From Pelagicoccus enzymogenes (GTDB lineage: Bacteria > Verrucomicrobiota > Verrucomicrobiia > Opitutales > Opitutaceae), in contig NZ_JACYFG010000040.1 of NCBI RefSeq assembly GCF_014803405.1, positions 124,001-188,000 on the forward strand: DNA of 64,000 bases. The letters are read 5' to 3'. Each line of letters opens with the position of its first letter. Position 1 is the first letter of the stretch. The notes under the pieces are model-generated. The model ran no database searches and was not told the DNA's origin. It saw only the letters and a list, made by a program, of their open reading frames with translations. The translations under genes were made by a program, and so were the position numbers. This document shows positions 52,146 to 60,900 of this stretch, in pieces.

Positions 52146-53564
52146 CTAGTACGCGTTCTTGTATTGGAACAAGGTCCTAAACTGGATGACGATATCCAGC
52201 CAGATGGACCAGTTTTCAATGTACTGCAGATCGTGCTTGATACGGTCTTCTAAGCTCGTATTTCCGCGCAATCCATTTACCTGAGCCCAGCCCGTCATGC
52301 CTGGCCGTACAGAGTGACGACTTTGATAGTGCGGAATTTCGTCCAAAAATCCGCGAATCAGCTCTGGACGTTCAGGGCGTGGCCCAACCAAGCTCATGTC
52401 ACCCTTGAGCACATTCCAAAACTGAGGCAGTTCATCGATATTCCATTTCCTGAGAAACGCTCCGATTTTCAACCGCCGACCATCGTTCTCGCTGCACCAA
52501 CGGGCTTTTCCGTCAGCTTCCGAAGAAAGCTTCATCGAGCGAAACTTGTATATAGTGAATGGTTTGCCACCCACACCTGTCCGTATCTGCCTGTAAATGA
52601 CCGGTCCCGGACTTTCCCGGCGAATAAGAAAGTAGACGATCGGAAAAATCGGAACCGTAATCGCCAAGCCTACGATCGCTCCCACAATATCGAGCATCCG
52701 TTTGAGCAAACTGCTGAACATGTTGTTCTGCGGCAGCTCCGAAACACCCAAAACCGGTTGTCGCCCAAGCATCTTGAGCCCTAAACACTGGGTGAAGATG
52801 TCAAACTGGTTTGGAACCAAATTGAATTCCACAAAGTGACGCTCACACACCTTGGCGATATTCAACGTCGCCTTGGCTCCCATCTCACTGTCAGCCACTA
52901 CAACGTCGTCGACGGCATAACGCTCGAGCACCGATTCCAATGAATCTAAATGGCCCAGGACCGTCAGGTTAAACCACTTCGCACCGATTTTCTTTCCATC
53001 GGCCACGACTCCGACCACCTCGCAAGGCTCGTTGAGGCTCGTTGCGAGCTTACCCACAAACGCTTGATTTCGATCAGGACAGCCAACTACCAAGATTTTT
53101 CGGACATACCTTCTGCCTCCCCATACGCCCTGCACCATTTTGACCCGCAAAATTCGCCACAATGGCAATAATACGCACATCAGGCCGCAGGTGTATCCCA
53201 CGAAGAGACGAGAAACGGGCGGCGACAGCTTCAAAATCAGCGACAAGCCAAGGAACATGACTGCCCAAAACAGCGAAACCTTGATCAAACGGGACAAGGA
53301 GCGCTCCAAGGACTGCGCCACGTTCGAGTCATAGAGATCCAAATTCCAAGCGAGCAAGAAGAAGAGAAAAAAGCCGGCCGAATAGTGCAGCAGGTAAGCC
53401 AGGACAGGCGGACGGTCTCCACCTTCCACAACGCCAATATTCAATATATAACGCAAGTAATAGGCAATAAACATGCAGAGCGCCACCACAAAGCAATCGC
53501 CAATGAACATCCAGGAAATGGGATACCTTTTTCTTCGCGCAACGGGTAGTGGGTCATTTTTCAT
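52146..53564 (-). CDS. Undecaprenyl-phosphate sugar-phosphotransferase (WcaJ/WbaP-like, priming enzyme)
   Basis: 472 aa. The first 140 residues have four or five hydrophobic segments, followed by a cytoplasmic CoA-binding-like domain (KILVVGCPDRNQAFVGKL). The catalytic C-terminus has ESPGPVIYRQIRTGVGGKPF, TIYKFRSM, DELPQFWNVLKGDMSLVGPRPE and RPGMTGWAQVNG, all hallmarks of the bacterial sugar transferase family. It loads a hexose-1-phosphate, typically glucose or galactose, onto undecaprenyl phosphate. This is the first step of repeat-unit assembly. It follows the OPX gene after 112 bases containing a hairpin. Confidence 0.95.
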   Translation of the reverse strand: MKNDPLPVARRKRYPISWMFIGDCFVVALCMFIAYYLRYILNIGVVEGGDRPPVLAYLLHYSAGFFLFFLLAWNLDLYDSNVAQSLERSLSRLIKVSLFWAVMFLGLSLILKLSPPVSRLFVGYTCGLMCVLLPLWRILRVKMVQGVWGGRRYVRKILVVGCPDRNQAFVGKLATSLNEPCEVVGVVADGKKIGAKWFNLTVLGHLDSLESVLERYAVDDVVVADSEMGAKATLNIAKVCERHFVEFNLVPNQFDIFTQCLGLKMLGRQPVLGVSELPQNNMFSSLLKRMLDIVGAIVGLAITVPIFPIVYFLIRRESPGPVIYRQIRTGVGGKPFTIYKFRSMKLSSEADGKARWCSENDGRRLKIGAFLRKWNIDELPQFWNVLKGDMSLVGPRPERPELIRGFLDEIPHYQSRHSVRPGMTGWAQVNGLRGNTSLEDRIKHDLQYIENWSIWLDIVIQFRTLFQYKNAY

Positions 53565-53605
53565 GGCGGTTAATTGGTTGATTGGATTCGGTCGTAAGCT
53601 CTCGT

Positions 53606-53632
53606 AAAGGAGCGATCTACTTCGCTCTCTTT
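53606..53632 (-). promoter_or_regulatory. Hairpin between the OPX gene and the priming-transferase gene
   Basis: On the plus strand AAAG-GAGCGA-tctact-TCGCTC-t-CTTT forms a 10-bp stem with one bulge. It lies 45 bases after the OPX stop and 42 bases before the transferase ATG. There is no downstream T-run. A direct repeat GTGACAT (53,659-53,665 and 53,669-53,675) lies just after the OPX stop. Confidence 0.4.
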
Positions 53633-53676
53633 ATCAATACATTTTACTCTATAAACAGTGACATATCTGTGACATT

Positions 53677-54315
53677 TTAGAACGTGCGTTCGGGAACGAA
53701 AACGATGTCTCCGGGTAGCAAGGCGAATGCCTTCGCTTCGGCGTTTTTGCGTTTTGATTCGAAATATGCTTCTAAATTTACGGTTATACGCTCCTCAGCC
53801 CCCTGCGTGTCTTGCCGCGTCACTTGAATCGCGTCGATTTTCGCAAGCCGGGTAAAGCCACCCGCCTCCGTGATCGCCTGCACCAGATTCATAGACTTGG
53901 CTTCTAGCGGAAATAAGATCTGTTCGGGCCGGTTCACTTGCCCCAATACGGAGACGCTTCGTTGCGAATACTCCTGCATCGCCAAAAGCACCTGCGGGTT
54001 GATATAGAACTCCTGCTCGACATACATCTTGACCAGCTTTTGCTCCGCATCGCGTAGGGTGAGCCCGGCGACGTTCACGATGCCGATTAACGGTAACCTC
54101 AATTCCCCACTTGCGGAGACGCGCTGGACCAGCCGCGTATCTGGCTCGTCGTAGATTTGAAAAGTTACCAAATCCAAAGGAGCGATTTCGTAGTCGTTCA
54201 GTTGAGTGACTTCCCCGTTTCCTCTCGCCATGGTGGCTGCAAACACGATCGCCAACCCTCCAAAAATCCGAAGCCAATGCAGCGCTTTCTTAATGTGATT
54301 GCTTTTCAACGTCAT
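53677..54315 (-). CDS. Short polysaccharide export protein (Wza-like OPX family)
   Basis: 212 aa, much shorter than the about 380 aa of Wza. A hydrophobic leader (LRIFGGLAIVFAATMARG) is a signal peptide without a lipobox cysteine. YEIAPLDLVTFQIYDEPDT begins the polysaccharide-export domain, with RVSASGELRLPLIGIVNVAG. A single SLBB-like segment (SVSVLGQVNRPEQILF...ITEAGGFT) follows. The C-terminal amphipathic helix that forms Wza's outer-membrane pore is absent. The outer-membrane channel is therefore probably supplied by the beta-barrel gene 14 bases upstream. This two-part OPX plus barrel arrangement is known from Myxococcus-type systems. Confidence 0.92.
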   Translation of the reverse strand: MTLKSNHIKKALHWLRIFGGLAIVFAATMARGNGEVTQLNDYEIAPLDLVTFQIYDEPDTRLVQRVSASGELRLPLIGIVNVAGLTLRDAEQKLVKMYVEQEFYINPQVLLAMQEYSQRSVSVLGQVNRPEQILFPLEAKSMNLVQAITEAGGFTRLAKIDAIQVTRQDTQGAEERITVNLEAYFESKRKNAEAKAFALLPGDIVFVPERTF

Positions 54316-54329
54316 CGCTTCCCTTTCCG

Positions 54330-55484
54330 CTAATATCTCCAGCCACTCACCAAGTTATAGAAGGTGCGATCTACATCGAATCGCTCCACGTCAGAATTGC
54401 TTTGGTAGAGTTCGGCTGTCAGCCGGGTAAAGAACCGCTTCGTAAACGCGTACTCCAGAGCGCCCCTAAAGCGCAAAAAGCTGTCGTCCCGCGTTTCCCC
54501 ATCCAGCAGTTCAAAGTCTACAATCCCGCGTTCGACGTATCCGATGAAACGGAATCCGTCTCCCAGTTCTTTCCGGTATTCAATATCGAGTGACTGCAGC
54601 TTGGACGCCGAGCCATTGGCCGAAAAACCGTATTCGTTCCGCAATCCAATTTTCGCCTTGGTCAGCGGAGACGCTGTCCACGTCACATCCGCATTGAACA
54701 CAGGTCCCGTGTCCTCGAAGTCGATCAGACCCGTAAATTCCGAATGCCGCACGCCAGCATAAAAGTCACCATTGAGCTTCTCGCTGAGCTTTCCCCTTCC
54801 CCTGAACACCAAGAGATGCTGCGTCGACTCGGAGCCGGAATCCGAATCGAGAGAACGCAAGCCGTATTCCAGAGCCCAACGTCGTTCAACGCCCCACGAA
54901 CCGCTGTAGCCGCCTCTCAAGGCCAAGGTTTGCGAGACGTCCAACCCGTCGTTCGAACGGTCCACCTTGTTGGCCAGGATAGCGCCCGTCATCCCAGTCT
55001 TTGCGGAGAATAGGAAATCACCCGATGCTCGAACCCCGTATATCGTCGGCTGGATGCGCTGCCCCGTCTCGATGCTTTCCCGCGTATTGCGGTTCCAAAA
55101 CGCGTCCGCCTTCCAGAAAGCGGAACCTTCCCTGTCGTTAGGGTAAACCGCGTTCACCGCCACTCCGCCATCCGTGTAGTCCGAATCGCCTTCGGAAAAA
55201 AACTGGGTACGAGCCAAGTTGCCGCTGAACACCAAATCCGTGAGGCTGTTGAGACGCGAAACCGACACCGAGTGCGAGGCCAAAGCATAGTAGTCGTCGC
55301 GAGTCGCCTCCGCGCTGCCGTCGATGTTTTCGTCGAAGCCCAAGCCCAGCTGGGTTTCCTGCTGGACGCCCCATCTCTTAAATAACTGCTCAGCCGCAAG
55401 CTCCAGTGTCCCACAAGTCAGAGTTGCCAGCAGGAGAGCCGCTGGTCGGACTAGTTTCGAAGCTGACTTGGTTGGAGAGGACAT
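54330..55484 (-). CDS. Outer-membrane beta-barrel protein of the EPS operon (EpsL/BBP2 type)
   Basis: 384 aa from the ATG at 55,484. A TTG at 55,511 lies inside a leader stem and adds nothing to the signal peptide. ASKLVRPAALLLATLTCGTL is a signal peptide, probably cleaved near LAAE. The rest consists of alternating polar and hydrophobic strands (GLGFDENIDGS, GNLARTQFF, RGALEYAFTKRFFTRL) ending LVSGWRY with an aromatic C-terminal residue, as in outer-membrane barrels. It is the first gene of the operon and lies 14 bases upstream of the OPX gene, so it probably forms the outer-membrane channel for the polymer. Confidence 0.85.
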   Translation of the reverse strand: MSSPTKSASKLVRPAALLLATLTCGTLELAAEQLFKRWGVQQETQLGLGFDENIDGSAEATRDDYYALASHSVSVSRLNSLTDLVFSGNLARTQFFSEGDSDYTDGGVAVNAVYPNDREGSAFWKADAFWNRNTRESIETGQRIQPTIYGVRASGDFLFSAKTGMTGAILANKVDRSNDGLDVSQTLALRGGYSGSWGVERRWALEYGLRSLDSDSGSESTQHLLVFRGRGKLSEKLNGDFYAGVRHSEFTGLIDFEDTGPVFNADVTWTASPLTKAKIGLRNEYGFSANGSASKLQSLDIEYRKELGDGFRFIGYVERGIVDFELLDGETRDDSFLRFRGALEYAFTKRFFTRLTAELYQSNSDVERFDVDRTFYNLVSGWRY

Positions 55485-55509
55485 CACAGAGGAGGAGTTG
55501 GAAAAGGTC

Positions 55510-55560
55510 AATTTGCTGCGTCGAGCAGCCCCTCGCCTAGTCGGGGCCGTTCAGCAAATT
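55510..55560 (-). promoter_or_regulatory. Structured leader stem-loop upstream of the EPS operon
   Basis: A perfect 9-bp stem AATTTGCTG (55,510-55,518) / CAGCAAATT (55,552-55,560) encloses an inner stem GCCCC (55,528-55,532) / GGGGC (55,543-55,547). It lies 25 bases upstream of the ATG at 55,484, within the predicted leader RNA. No T-run follows directly, so it looks like an RNA regulatory structure rather than a terminator. It matches no riboswitch that I recognise. Confidence 0.5.
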
Positions 55561-55689
55561 TAATGCCGTTGAATTCTAAAATCCCAATGGAAGGCCTGCC
55601 TTTCTGCCTTTCTGGCGGGAGATCTTGCACGCTGCCGTCAGATCGGTGCTTTCGCTCAAAAGGCGAACATCGATTGGAATCCTACGTAG

Positions 55690-55719
55690 ATTAAACCAGC
55701 TGAGGACCCCAATTTTCAA
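55690..55719 (-). promoter_or_regulatory. Candidate sigma-70-type promoter of the EPS operon
   Basis: On the minus strand TTGAAA (plus 55,714-55,719) and TTTAAT (plus 55,690-55,695) are separated by 18 bases. Transcription would begin near 55,683, leaving a leader of about 200 bases before the ATG at 55,484. The hexamers are good, but chance matches of this quality occur. Confidence 0.45.
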
Positions 55720-55772
55720 TGGTTTTTGACAAATCGAGACCGATATGAGCTTTCCCCCCATCCCCTCTCAGG

Positions 55773-55833
55773 GCAATAGGACTAGCAATAGGGTTACCTG
55801 ACCCCTAGGGGCAGGAAAAAGGGTAAAAACCCT
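55773..55833. promoter_or_regulatory. Palindrome and direct-repeat cluster upstream of the EPS promoter
   Basis: The cluster holds GCAATAGG repeated at 55,773-55,780 and 55,785-55,792 (12-base period). It then has CCCCTAGGGG at 55,802-55,811 flanked by CCTGA and CAGG, and AGGGT-aaaa-ACCCT at 55,820-55,833. It lies about 55-115 bases upstream of the candidate -35 hexamer, a usual place for activator sites. CCCCTA-type sequences also lie upstream of giant gene 1 and of the gene starting at 61,490. Confidence 0.45.
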
Positions 55834-55955
55834 AAAGCCCTTCTAATAGAAGCTCCCTCGAAAGATCACTTAAATTAATGCAAATACCCTAATTGATCCG
55901 CAAGGCGAACCCAGGGGGCAATACGGCAGCCGTCGGGGCCTGCAAACGAGCGAAA

Positions 55956-57917
55956 CTATTGTCGGCGCACCACGCGAAATCCAATTCCTTCCCCAGCGAA
56001 ATCGGGAGGGCTGGAAGAGCGGTTCGCCGAACGGCAGTCCTGCGCTTGGGAATTCCAGGCGCCCCCCCTGATCACGCGGGCCGTGCCCGTTCGAGGCCCC
56101 GCAGGATTCATGGCGTCGCCGCCGCAGTCGGTCTCGTACCAATCGGAACACCATTCCCGCACGTTTCCGTGCAAGTCGAACAGTCCATGCGCGTTTGGAT
56201 CTTTCAATCCGACCGGATGGGTTCCTTTTCCCGCGAAGATCGGATACTCTTCGTTGGCCGAGTTCAGGTCGTAAAAGCCAACCCGGTTGAGCACGGGATC
56301 CACCTCGGGCCCGACCGGACGAGAAATCGAGCCATTGTAGAAGGCCGAAACAGATTCCGCCCGACAGGCGAACTCCCACTCCGCCTCCGTCGGCAGACGG
56401 TAGCCGGTGGCCTGCTGGTCGATCGTCCACTCCCAAAGGTCGACCGCCTGGGTGAGGACACCCTCCTTGCGCGTCAAGTAATTGCAATAGGCTAAGGCGC
56501 CATACCAGCTCACCTCAAAGCAGGGATAATTCTCCCTCCCTTCTTTCACCGCAAAGTGCGAGAATGCGTCGGATTCCACAAATACGATCTGGTTTTGGTC
56601 TCGTTTGAGCAAAACCTCGGAACGCCCTTCCGCATTCATGACCGCATCCGCGGTCACCTCGATCAGCCCCTCCCCGTAGGCCCAATTCAAAACGTCCGCC
56701 ATCTGGGCGTTCGTCACCTCGGTGCGGCCCATGAAAAAGAACTGAGTCAGGCTCACCCGACGCTGCACCTCGTCGGATCCCCGTCCGAGCTCGCTGGTCG
56801 GCGAACCCATCGTGAAAGAACCGGCCGGGACCAATTCGTAGCGGGCATCTGCGTTGCCCAAAACGACCGCCTCAGCGGCCTCCAGGGCTCGACCGTAAAT
56901 CCTGAGCTCGTCCAATTCCCCTGAAAAAGCGCCAGCGCCGAAGCCCACGCCCGCCTTGAGGACTTGAGATCCTCCACCTACGGCGCCCGACCAACGATTG
57001 GTCAGCCCCTCGCCCGAGTAGGCATCGACCTCGGTGACTTCGGATCCATCTACCCACAGACGGGCCGAAGCTCCCACCGTTTCTGAGGTGTCCACGACCA
57101 AGGCGATGTGATGCCAGCGGTCCGCCTCTAGTTTCGCGTCAAAAGCGTTACGTATCGCTTTCCCTTCGCTATCCTTGCCGCCCATGTAAAGCGTTCCCGC
57201 CCCATAACCAAGCTCATCGCCCGTTGCATCCCTGACCCGCAATTCGAAATCGCCCACCTGGTAGCTTTCTCCCGTCACGTTCGACAAGATCACCCGATCG
57301 TCCACCTCGTTAGCGTTGAACCAAAAACTGATGGAAAAAAGCGAGCTGCCCAGCAATTCGCTGGATGGTCCAAAAGCCACTTCGCCATCGCTCCCGTTGA
57401 ATCGCAGGGCCTGGCCAACGACAGCCTCCGCGCTGGGGTTCACAGCTTCGCCGACCACGCCATCTACATCCCCCTCGTAATCGGACGCGTCGCCATCGAA
57501 CTTGTAATAGTGGGACGGCATGAAAAACTCGCCACCTACCCTGTGGGCATCGTCCGCTGTAAGGCGAATTTTGACCTGAGGAAACACATCCAAAGTCCAC
57601 TCCGCCCCCGCGTTCCACAATATAGTCTTGCCCGGGCCGACCCGCACAAACTTGCCAATGTCGCCCGCCGCGACCGAGACCGCCTGCCAATTCACGCCAT
57701 CCAAGCTGGCTTCCAGAGAAACGCTCGATGCAAGCCCTGCGGTGTGATCCAAGTCATAACTGATATCTACAACGCCCGTGCCAGGCCTCTGCTCGGCCAC
57801 CACGTTGGAGATCGTTGGAGCTGCCCACGAGTCCACCGGCAACGCAGCTCCGCCGAAGGCGAGCAGAGATCCCCCCAACATTAAGCTCTTCCAAAGGCTA
57901 GTCGTCTTTCGCTTCAT
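55956..57917 (-). CDS. Secreted LamG + SUMF1-fold (formylglycine-generating-enzyme-like) protein
   Basis: 653 aa. LMLGGSLLAFGGAALPVDSWA is a signal peptide. An N-terminal module (TISNVVAEQRPGTGVVDISY...ILWNAGAEW) is one often joined to SUMF1 domains in this phylum. LamG follows at about residues 133-350 (HYYKFDGDASDYEGDVDG). The SUMF1 fold is at about 360-650 (LVPAGSFTMGSPTSELGRG, TGYRLPTEAEWEFACRA, GLFDLHGNVREWCSDWY, ARVIRGGAWNSQAQDCRSA). The pair of active-site cysteines of true formylglycine-generating enzymes is not evident, so a binding or scaffold role is more likely. It starts 21 bases after the larger gene upstream and has AAGGAGG 7 bases before the ATG. Confidence 0.88.
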   Translation of the reverse strand: MKRKTTSLWKSLMLGGSLLAFGGAALPVDSWAAPTISNVVAEQRPGTGVVDISYDLDHTAGLASSVSLEASLDGVNWQAVSVAAGDIGKFVRVGPGKTILWNAGAEWTLDVFPQVKIRLTADDAHRVGGEFFMPSHYYKFDGDASDYEGDVDGVVGEAVNPSAEAVVGQALRFNGSDGEVAFGPSSELLGSSLFSISFWFNANEVDDRVILSNVTGESYQVGDFELRVRDATGDELGYGAGTLYMGGKDSEGKAIRNAFDAKLEADRWHHIALVVDTSETVGASARLWVDGSEVTEVDAYSGEGLTNRWSGAVGGGSQVLKAGVGFGAGAFSGELDELRIYGRALEAAEAVVLGNADARYELVPAGSFTMGSPTSELGRGSDEVQRRVSLTQFFFMGRTEVTNAQMADVLNWAYGEGLIEVTADAVMNAEGRSEVLLKRDQNQIVFVESDAFSHFAVKEGRENYPCFEVSWYGALAYCNYLTRKEGVLTQAVDLWEWTIDQQATGYRLPTEAEWEFACRAESVSAFYNGSISRPVGPEVDPVLNRVGFYDLNSANEEYPIFAGKGTHPVGLKDPNAHGLFDLHGNVREWCSDWYETDCGGDAMNPAGPRTGTARVIRGGAWNSQAQDCRSANRSSSPPDFAGEGIGFRVVRRQ

Positions 57918-57938
57918 TAAAGTGCCTCCTTCAGCGTC

Positions 57939-60900
57939 TCAGTTATCACCCTCCGCTGCTTCTATCAGGACCAAGCGAAATCCCGTCGTTCGCTTCGCTT
58001 CATCAAAATCAACCGGAGCGCGGTAGGCGGACCGGCAACGCTGTACCTCCGACGCGAAGTCACCTCCGCGAGCCACCCTTTCATCGCAAATACTGGAAGC
58101 GATCGGATTCAGAAGCCCACCGCTGCCCCAGTCCAAGACGTAGGGATCCCAACACCACTCCGAAACGTTGCCGTGCATGTCGTACAAGCCCCATGCGTTC
58201 GGGGCCTTCAGCCCTCCCTTGCGAGTGTCTCCCCCGCTGTTGCGGCAGTACCAGCCCACCTCATCCAAAGCGAGGTCCAGACTACAATCGCTCGCGGTGT
58301 TGTCCCCTGAGCTGAACGCCGTTTCCGTACCTGCCCGACACGCATACTCCCACTCAGACTCCGTGGGCAATCGGTATCCGGAAGACGCGAAGTCATAGCT
58401 CCAGTCGACGAGCCTCAAGCCCGATTTACGCCCTTCTTTCAGGCTGCGAAAATGCGCGTAGGCAACCGCGCCATGCCAGGTCACGCCCACCGCCGGATGC
58501 TCGTCGAAGCCTTCCTGCACTCCCAGCTCTTCGCCGGAAACCAGCAGCCGATCTACATTGATCCCCAAGTCGAGCAATACGGTGCCGTTCAAGGTGAGCT
58601 GAGTGACGCCTAGCTTAGCGAAGCCGTTGCCAATCGCCCAATTGAACACTTCCACCAGCGAGGCGTTGGTAGTCTCCTTCGAGTCCATGCGAAACGACTG
58701 GGTCAGGGTCACGTTATGCGTTGTCTCCGTGTCGCTGCGATCTCGCTCCATGACGCTCGACCCCATGGCAAAGGTCCCCGCTTCGATGCGTTGAAAGCCT
58801 GCCGGCAAGTTGTCGGGAAGCTCTCGATCTACCTGCACTCGATAGAAGGCCTTTTCCGAAAAGCCACTCAAGTCGGCCGTGTAATCGCTTCCCGATTGCG
58901 AGATGCGAGCCGCCGGAACCGGCAACCAAGACTCAAGGTCGGCGCTGTAGGTCAAAAAAGAGCGCACTCCCGGCTCGATGGGTCCGTAGGACAACTCCGC
59001 CCCCTTCGTATCCATCCATCGCAACGACAGCTTGGAATTCCAGTCCATGGGATCCGTCAAAGCCATGTACTCGGCGCGATTCGTCAATCCGTCGCCATCG
59101 GGGTCCGCTTCCTGGCTCGCGTAAAAGGCCTTCAGGAGCTGCTCCGCAGTCAAGTGCTGGGACAGCCACGATGCGTACCCTCCTACCGTGCTGACGCTGG
59201 CCGGGACGAATCCCAAGGAGACCCTACCGCCTTCTTCGATCGTTACTTTGCGAGAGGGATTCTCGTAAACAGTGCCTGGACGGAAAACAGAAAGCGAATA
59301 CTCCCCCGCAGGCAGTCTTCGCAAAATATGCGGCGTCGCGTTGGGAATGAACTCTCCGTTGAAGAGCACAGCGGCCCCACCCACCATGTCCTCCAGCACC
59401 ACTTCCCCTCCCGTCGCAGGCCCGTAGAGAATCTTGTCCACCGCAACGGCCCCCACTTGGCCGGACTGGTTGCGAAATTCGACCTGGATCCGTTTTTCTC
59501 CTTCCGCCTGATCGACCAACGGATGCGATACGCTCCGAGTCGCCGCCATCCAATCGCCCCAAACCCCGTCTTCCCCGATTCTCATTTCGTCGGCGTTCTC
59601 CACCGAGATGTCGAGCCACAGCTCGCTCGCGACACTTGTCGCCGCCCCTCCATCCACCAGTACGCTAGCGTTCCTCGCACCCAAGTTGGCTTCGTCTGAA
59701 GACAGAACAACCCGCGCCACGCCTGGCTCATCCAAGCTCGTCTCCTCGTAGCCAAGGGCGTAAACCCAAAGCTGCGTTCCCGACAGGGCTGTCAACGTGG
59801 ACGGCAGGTAAAGTTGCCCCGAGCGATCGCTCAAGGAACTCACCACCCGTATCGTTTCGTCGCCCGCGGTCCTCAGCCCAACGAAGGCTCCCGCAATCCC
59901 ACTTCCTTGCTCGTCCAGAATCCGAATCTGCGAGAGGCCTCTCCCCTCGATTCGAAAATCGTAGTCGTCTTCGAGCGGAGCGTAACGATAGACAGAGCTC
60001 GGCGACAAAGACCCCACCGAGAGAAAGGTCTCAATGCTATCCAACATCGAATCCAAATCCGGGTTGGCCATTCGATTGTAACTGACGTGGTTCGCCCTCA
60101 CGTAGAGATTGCGTTCGGTATCGATCGGACTTTTCCCGCTCGAAGCCCAAGTCGCCAAACCATCCGAATCCTCCTGGAAGCGGAGAGCCTCGATGTCAGC
60201 CAACTGGGAGTTCAAGGCATCGGAAAGCAACTGCTTCTTCCAAACGTCGCTCACCGCTGCTTCCAATCCACTCAGATCAGATTCCACGAGCCAAGGGCTG
60301 TAGCCCAACACCGCCAAGTAGTCCGGGTCCTGGACCACTTGAAGGTCCTCGTTTTCCCAGGCAACCTTTCCCGTCGCTTCAACGAATCCCTGAGGGTCAA
60401 TCATCTCGGAAACAAATAGCGGATCGAACCCTAGAACGTACTCGCTCATTCCCATCGCTCGAAGGGCTCGCAAACGCTCCCCCACACCTCTGCTGCGCGC
60501 CAAGTCGCCTTCTACCGGCCATTGCTCCTCGTAAAATATACCGTCCGCAAGACTCCCTTCCATGGGGGCGCCCAAGGAAACGAAACGCCCCACCAAGTCA
60601 TAGACCCCGGCAGTTCTGTAGTACTGGTAGTAACGGACCGCGACACCTCCCATGCCGTGCGTTAGAACATCCACCTTGGTATCATCGTGCGCATTCGCCA
60701 GGATGTTAGCCGCCTGTTCGAACAACTCAGCCATCGACCGCAGATCGACCAAGTTAGGAACCTCCAGCGTGTAGGTCGGCCGAGCGAGGGCGAGGCGCCC
60801 CCCAAGATAATTGGAATCGTCAAAGTCATCGTCCAGATCGGAATCCGCCCAGTTCGCGTCCGCGAAAAAGCTCGCGTTGCCGCCTTGCCCATGGAGCAGC

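Noticed and set aside
55576-55761. 61-codon minus-strand frame in the EPS leader region
   Set aside because: It overlaps the candidate promoter and leader, and its product has no signal peptide, span or recognisable motif. It is more likely leader RNA.
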